DNA of 64,000 bases. It comes from Bordetella petrii. GTDB lineage: Bacteria > Pseudomonadota > Gammaproteobacteria > Burkholderiales > Burkholderiaceae_B. The translations under genes and the position numbers were made by a program. Below the pieces are notes generated by a model. It was not told where the DNA came from. It saw nothing but the letters and a program-made list of their open reading frames with translations, and ran no database searches. The stretch is taken from the NCBI RefSeq assembly GCF_000067205.1, contig NC_010170.1:1240001-1304000 (forward strand). The letters run 5' to 3'. Shown here piece after piece: positions 59,673 to 64,000 of this stretch (positions are counted from its first letter, which is position 1; the number at the start of each line of letters is the position of its first letter).

Positions 59673-61379
59673 GTGAACACGATTCTGACATTGCATGATC
59701 CGCAGACTGCCCGGGAAAATTATCTGAGCGGCGTGTGGCATCAGGACACGCTTTATTCTTTGGCCCGGGAACACGCCCGCATACGGCCGAATGCATGTGC
59801 TGTGCGAGATCCGTACCGCCGATTGACTTGGCGCGAAGTGATTGCGAGCGTCGACATCATTGCCGAGAGCCTGTTTCAAGGAGGGCTGAGGCGCGGCGAC
59901 CGGGTGGCGGTCTGGCTGCCGAACCGGATCGAATCAGTGCTGGTTTTCCTGGCATGCTCGCGCAATGGATATGTCTGCTGCCCTTCATTGCATCAGAACT
60001 ACACGAACGCGGAGATAGTCCGGCTGCTCTCGCGCATTCGCTGCAAGGCGCTTTTCGCGCAACCCGGCTACGGCGCGGACTCGGATCGTTATTCGATCTT
60101 CGAGGAATCCGCCGCCGTGGCTTCGATCAAGCAGCTGTATGCCCTGGCGCCGCAGGGCATCGAGCCGGGCAGCAGCCCGTCGCCGAAAGGGACGCTGCCG
60201 TTTCCGGATCATGCGAGCGGCATGAGCATCACGAGCGCGCCGGTGCTCGACCCCGACAAGGTGGTCTATCTGGCGTTCACGTCCGGCACGACCGGAGAAC
60301 CCAAAGGCGTGATGCACAGCGACAATACGCTGCTGGCCAATGGCAGAGCCCTGGTCACCGACTGGAAACACGACTCCTCGACGATCGTCCTGGCTCTGAG
60401 TCCGATGAGCCATCACATCGGCACGGTGGCCCTGGAACAGTCGCTGGTGGCGGGCATGGAACTGGTCCTGCATTATCCGGGGGCGAACCGGTCCGCGCTG
60501 GACTGGGTGCTGGAAACCGGCGCGACGTATGTGATGGGCGTCCCCACTCATGCGATGGACATGCTGGCCGCGCTGCGCGAGCGGGGACTCAGCCGCCTGG
60601 GGAATGTGAATGTTTTCTACATGGCCGGGTCGCCCATTCCGCGTGAAGTCGCCCAGCGATTTCTGGACCTGGGCGTCAAGCCTCAAAATGTGTACGGCAT
60701 GACCGAAAACGGCTCGCACCAATACACCTTGCCGAGCGACCATAGCAATACCATCGTGTCGACCTGCGGCCGGGCATGCAAAGGCTACGAGATCAGAATC
60801 TTCAATCAGGAAAATTCCGATATCGAAGCAGGCCCCGGCGACACCGGAGAGATCGGTGGCAAGGGAGGCGTATTGATGCTTGGCTACTATGACAATCAGG
60901 ACGCGACAGAACAGTCCTTCAATTCGTCGGGGTGGTTCCTGAGCGGAGACCTGGGCAGGCTGGATGAAAACGGCTGCCTGCATGTCATGGGGCGGAAAAA
61001 GGATCTCATCATTCGGGGCGGCCACAATATTTATCCGTCCCGGATCGAAGACCTGGCCCATCGCCACCCGTCCATCGTCAAGTCGGCGGCGTTCCCGGTC
61101 CCCGACGCCCGGCTCGGCGAGAAGGTGTGCCTGGCCGTGATCTTCGCTCCGGGAACAGCGCTCGATACCGGGCAGGTATTGAAGCACCTGCACGATGCGG
61201 GCCTGTCGAAATATGACATGCCCGAGTACTTTATTGCAATGGATGCCTTTCCCCTCACGCCCAGCGGGAAGATCCTCAAGCGCGACCTGGTCGCATGGCT
61301 GAAAGACGGGAAGATCGCGCCCGAGCCCGTGCGCTGGAAAGCGGAACAGAAACCCGACAATGAAGGGGTATCGGCATGA
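59673..61379 (+). CDS. AMP-forming acyl-CoA synthetase (AMP-dependent ligase family)
   Basis: 568 residues from the GTG at 59673, 6 nt after GGAGG; the GTG at 59670 is one codon longer. The P-loop is VYLAFTSGTTGEPKGVMHSD, followed by GMTENGSHQYTLPS (A5-type), GWFLSGDLGRLDENGCLHVMGRKKDLIIRGG (A7-A8) and the catalytic Lys of LTPSGKILKRDLVAWL. It resembles medium-chain or cyclohexanecarboxylate-type ligases, but substrate specificity is not readable. It makes acyl-AMP and then acyl-CoA. Its stop overlaps the hydratase ATG by ATGA. Confidence 0.92.
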   Translation: MNTILTLHDPQTARENYLSGVWHQDTLYSLAREHARIRPNACAVRDPYRRLTWREVIASVDIIAESLFQGGLRRGDRVAVWLPNRIESVLVFLACSRNGYVCCPSLHQNYTNAEIVRLLSRIRCKALFAQPGYGADSDRYSIFEESAAVASIKQLYALAPQGIEPGSSPSPKGTLPFPDHASGMSITSAPVLDPDKVVYLAFTSGTTGEPKGVMHSDNTLLANGRALVTDWKHDSSTIVLALSPMSHHIGTVALEQSLVAGMELVLHYPGANRSALDWVLETGATYVMGVPTHAMDMLAALRERGLSRLGNVNVFYMAGSPIPREVAQRFLDLGVKPQNVYGMTENGSHQYTLPSDHSNTIVSTCGRACKGYEIRIFNQENSDIEAGPGDTGEIGGKGGVLMLGYYDNQDATEQSFNSSGWFLSGDLGRLDENGCLHVMGRKKDLIIRGGHNIYPSRIEDLAHRHPSIVKSAAFPVPDARLGEKVCLAVIFAPGTALDTGQVLKHLHDAGLSKYDMPEYFIAMDAFPLTPSGKILKRDLVAWLKDGKIAPEPVRWKAEQKPDNEGVSA

Positions 61380-62146
61380 CGGTTCGACTGGAATACGATG
61401 GCGGGTTCGCGCACCTGACGCTCAGCCGCCCGCAGGTCCTGAATGCGCTCAGTTTCGAGCTGCTCGCCGAGTTGAGCCGGGCGCTTGCCGGCGTCGCCGA
61501 ATCCGATGCGCGCGCCCTGATCGTCACGGGCGAGGGCGACAAGGCGTTCTGCGCCGGCGCGGACATTCCCGAGCTGATGAATCGGCCGCTCATGCAAGAG
61601 CTCGAAGGGGCCGCGAAAGGCCAGGCGGTGTTCAGCCGGATCGCCGAGCTGAAGATTCCGTCTGTCGCCGTCATCCAGGGTTATGCCTTCGGCGGCGGGC
61701 TGGAGCTTGCCCTGGCATGCACATTCCGCGTTGCCACTGATCGCGCCCGCATGGGGCTGCCCGAGGTCAAGCTCGGCCTGATCCCGGGTTATGGCGGAAC
61801 GCAGCGTCTGCCGAGGCTGATCGGCGAGGGGCGCGCACTCGACCTGATCATGTCCGGCCGCACGATAGACGGCGGGGAAGCCGAGCGAATCGGCCTGGTC
61901 AATCGCATAGACAACGAGGGGACGCCCCTGGAGATCGGCAAGCGGTTTCTGGAGCCTTATCTCAAGCACAGTCTCTGCGCCTTGTATTTTGCCCGCGAGG
62001 CCGTGCAGAGGGGAGGCGGTGTCGCCATTGCGGATGGCCTGCGCATCGAGCGGGATCTTTCCACGCTGGCTTACCGGAGCCAGGATGCGGCCGAGGGGCT
62101 GCGCGCTTTTGTGGAAAAACGGCCCGCGTCTTTCAAGGACTGCTGA
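61376..62146 (+). CDS. Enoyl-CoA hydratase (crotonase), canonical active site
   Basis: 256 residues. Unlike the other three crotonases here it has both catalytic Glu residues: GGGLELALACTFRVA and LPEVKLGLIPGYGGTQRLPRLIG. DKAFCAGADIPELM forms the oxyanion hole. It hydrates 2-enoyl-CoA to (S)-3-hydroxyacyl-CoA in beta-oxidation. ATGA overlap with the ligase and a 3-nt gap to the SDR gene show tight operon packing. The SDR may take its product. Confidence 0.93.
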   Translation: MTVRLEYDGGFAHLTLSRPQVLNALSFELLAELSRALAGVAESDARALIVTGEGDKAFCAGADIPELMNRPLMQELEGAAKGQAVFSRIAELKIPSVAVIQGYAFGGGLELALACTFRVATDRARMGLPEVKLGLIPGYGGTQRLPRLIGEGRALDLIMSGRTIDGGEAERIGLVNRIDNEGTPLEIGKRFLEPYLKHSLCALYFAREAVQRGGGVAIADGLRIERDLSTLAYRSQDAAEGLRAFVEKRPASFKDC

Positions 62147-62149
62147 ATC

Positions 62150-62896
62150 ATGAGTCGAGAATTGATATACGTGACGGGCGCCAGCCGCGGCATAGGCGCC
62201 ATGATCGCCTGCCAGCTTGCCCGGCGCGGTTTCGAAGTGGGCTGCCTTTCACGTTCGGGCCACCGGCCCCAGGTCGAGAATGTTCCCGGCGAGATCGCCG
62301 CGCGCTGGCATACCGTGGCCTGCGATGTCACGGACGGCGAAGCGCTGAAGGACGCCATGTCGAAGCTGCGGGACGATCTGGGAATTTCCGTCAGGGGCCT
62401 GGTCAACAATGCCGGCCTGCATACCGAGGCGCCCAGCGTCGACTTGCCCATGGACGAATTCCGCCGGTTGATGGACATCAATGCCGTTTCGCTGTTGCGC
62501 GCCTGCCAGATCGCGTATCCGATGCTCAAGGAAAGCGGCGGGGGCCTGATTGTCAATATCGGTTCGTTCTACGACAAACTGGGCGTCAAGCGCAATATCG
62601 CCTACTGCGCATCGAAAGCGGCGGTCGGCGCCATCACGCGCTGTCTTGCGGTGGAATGGGCCAGGGATGGCATCCAGGTGATAGACGTTGCGCCCGGATA
62701 CATCGAAACGGACTTGAACCGGGAAGCGATGCAAGCCGGTCCGTTGCGGGAATATCTGGAAAAGCGGATCCCGCGTAAGAAACCGGGCGAGGCCGGCGAC
62801 GTGGCGGTGCTGGTCTCCAGCCTGTTTCAGCCCGGCATGGAATTTCTGACCGGGGAAACCATTTACATCGACGGCGCGCAGAGTGTGTCGGTATGA
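62150..62896 (+). CDS. SDR family oxidoreductase (FabG/3-hydroxyacyl-CoA dehydrogenase-like)
   Basis: 248 residues. The cofactor motif is YVTGASRGIGAMIACQLARRG, then NNAG (VNNAGLHTEAP), Ser in VNIGSFYDKLG, and the complete YxxxK in AYCASKAAVGAI. TGETIYIDGAQSVSV is the usual C-terminal block. Placed after the hydratase, it probably oxidises a 3-hydroxyacyl-CoA or a ring hydroxyl to the ketone, but ketoreduction is equally compatible with the sequence. It is in an operon with the acyl-CoA dehydrogenase 43 bp downstream. Confidence 0.9.
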   Translation: MSRELIYVTGASRGIGAMIACQLARRGFEVGCLSRSGHRPQVENVPGEIAARWHTVACDVTDGEALKDAMSKLRDDLGISVRGLVNNAGLHTEAPSVDLPMDEFRRLMDINAVSLLRACQIAYPMLKESGGGLIVNIGSFYDKLGVKRNIAYCASKAAVGAITRCLAVEWARDGIQVIDVAPGYIETDLNREAMQAGPLREYLEKRIPRKKPGEAGDVAVLVSSLFQPGMEFLTGETIYIDGAQSVSV

Positions 62897-62939
62897 CGCA
62901 TCCGCCGGCACATGATCGACAATATCTAAAGGAGCAATC

Positions 62940-64000
62940 GTGAACATACTGGAACGCCTGGATGCCGGGCTGTCCCTTGCCGACGAGGAGCGCATGCTCC
63001 TGGACTCCGTACGGGATCTGGCCGTGGCCGAGCTGGCGCCCAGGGCCGCCGCTTATGATCGGGATAGTCTTTTTCCCTGGGAAAACATCAAGGCGATCAA
63101 TGCGCTTGGATTGAACGCGATGTTCATTCCGCAAGCCTACGGCGGCATGCCCTTGTCTTATCGCTGCTATCTGGCCTGCGTGCGCGAGGTATCGAAAGCC
63201 TGCGCATCCACAGGCATTATCTGGGCCACGAATTTTCACGCGATCAAGCCGGTCATACAGTATGGCTCGGAAGACCTCAAATCGCGTATCCTGCCGCGCA
63301 TCGCGGAAGGCGGCATCGCATCCCTGGTCATCACCGAACCCTCCGCGGGATCGGACGCCACGGGCATGAAGACGCAGTTTCGCGAGGACGGCGACGAGAT
63401 CGTCGTGGATGGCCAGAAGATATTCATCAGCAACGGCGATGTCGCGGATGTCTATGTGGTGTTCGGTAAATGGGCGGGCGTGGACGACGCCAAGGCGTCC
63501 ATAGGCGCGGTCGTCATCGAAAAGGGAGCGCCGGGCCTGGCCGTGACGGGAACGGAGCACAAGATGGGAACCCGCGCGTCAGGCACGGCCTCTCTGTCCT
63601 TCGAGCAATGCCGTATTCCGCGCGGAAATGTGCTGGCCGGTCCGGGAGACGGGCTGTCCGTGCTGCTTGCGTCACTGAACAAGTCCCGTCCCAGCGTGGC
63701 GGCCCATGCGCTGGGCATCGCCCGCGCGGCTTTCGAGGATGCCGTTGCCTATATCAATGATCGGCGCCAGTCCGGCCGCCGCATTCTGGAATTCCAGGGC
63801 GTGCAATTCATGGTGGCGGATCTGGCGGCCGAGCTGGCCGTCTGCGAGAACTGGCTTTGGCATGTGGCGGACCTTGTCGATCAGGGCGTGGATGACATGG
63901 GCGTGGAAGCTTCCATATTGAAGCTGAAAGCCACGGACCTGGCCATGCGCGTGACGACCGATGCGGTGCAATTGCACGGCGGCTATGGCTATTGCCAGGA
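62940..64000 (+). CDS. Acyl-CoA dehydrogenase (C-terminus outside window)
   Basis: About 353 residues are visible from the GTG at 62940, which has AAAGGAG upstream. It has a long N-terminal helical domain (SLADEERMLLDSVRDLAVAEL), the FAD loop LVITEPSAGSDATGMKTQF, HKMGTRASGTASLSFEQCRIPRGNVL (the beta-domain lid), and the start of the C-terminal domain ending ...AVQLHGGYGYCQ at the edge. The position of the catalytic Glu is beyond the window. Unlike the dehydrogenases at 27550 and 30606 it has the SCAD/IVD-like GTRAS lid motif, so it is likely a different substrate class. Confidence 0.92.
   Translation, partial: MNILERLDAGLSLADEERMLLDSVRDLAVAELAPRAAAYDRDSLFPWENIKAINALGLNAMFIPQAYGGMPLSYRCYLACVREVSKACASTGIIWATNFHAIKPVIQYGSEDLKSRILPRIAEGGIASLVITEPSAGSDATGMKTQFREDGDEIVVDGQKIFISNGDVADVYVVFGKWAGVDDAKASIGAVVIEKGAPGLAVTGTEHKMGTRASGTASLSFEQCRIPRGNVLAGPGDGLSVLLASLNKSRPSVAAHALGIARAAFEDAVAYINDRRQSGRRILEFQGVQFMVADLAAELAVCENWLWHVADLVDQGVDDMGVEASILKLKATDLAMRVTTDAVQLHGGYGYCQ

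Overview
The window reads as chromosomal DNA of a GC-rich betaproteobacterium, most likely Burkholderiales and probably Alcaligenaceae (Bordetella/Achromobacter-like). This is inferred from five orphan Bug-type (TctC-like) solute receptors, many LysR regulators, several class III CoA-transferases, and one short interspersed repeat of the kind I associate with Burkholderiales (38047-38128). I saw no rRNA, tRNA, CRISPR array or phage genes.

Region 1 (1-14040) holds small-molecule uptake and catabolism units. A 2,6-dihydroxypyridine-hydroxylase-like flavoprotein (cut by the window edge) and a VOC protein are divergent from a complete five-gene branched-chain-amino-acid-type ABC importer followed by a TetR regulator. 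Two perfect palindromes of the same design lie in the divergent promoter. Next come a LysR/Bug/CocE-type hydrolase unit, an Lrp regulator, a beta-hydroxyacid dehydrogenase, an AEC permease, and a LysR gene that is cut off.

Region 2 (14041-23890) is a nested insertion-sequence island. An IS3-type orfA fragment is interrupted by an ISL3 fragment, which is interrupted by a 1658-bp IS3-family element (copy A). A second, 3'-truncated copy (B) and a third, intact copy (C) lie head to tail on the opposite strand. Copies A and B flank, in inverted orientation, a visibly less GC-rich cargo: a LysR gene, an outer-membrane efflux lipoprotein, an HlyD-type adaptor, and a DUF1656 gene cut by copy B. The inner-membrane pump usually found with these genes is missing. 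A decayed LysR fragment follows copy C.

Region 3 (23900-64000) is a large acyl-CoA catabolic supercluster. It contains two ADP-forming-type acyl-CoA ligases and one AMP-forming ligase, three acyl-CoA dehydrogenases, four crotonases, two SDRs, five class III CoA-transferases and two MaoC hydratases. It also has a Cys-less thiolase-fold protein with a DUF35 partner (a predicted retro-aldolase), a PaaI thioesterase, a TRAP transporter, four Bug receptors and an orphan ABC receptor. Two paralogous sigma-54 activators (52634-54274 and 56532-58241) sit inside it. I find seven sigma-54 (-24/-12) promoter matches, each in front of a transcription unit of this cluster. Each is preceded, 41-139 bp upstream, by one or two 17-bp TGT-N11-ACA-type half-palindromic sites. 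The simplest reading is one coordinately induced sigma-54 regulon for uptake, CoA activation, beta-oxidation and side-chain cleavage of an unidentified branched, cyclic or unsaturated carboxylic acid. This regulon is the most interesting undescribed system in the window.
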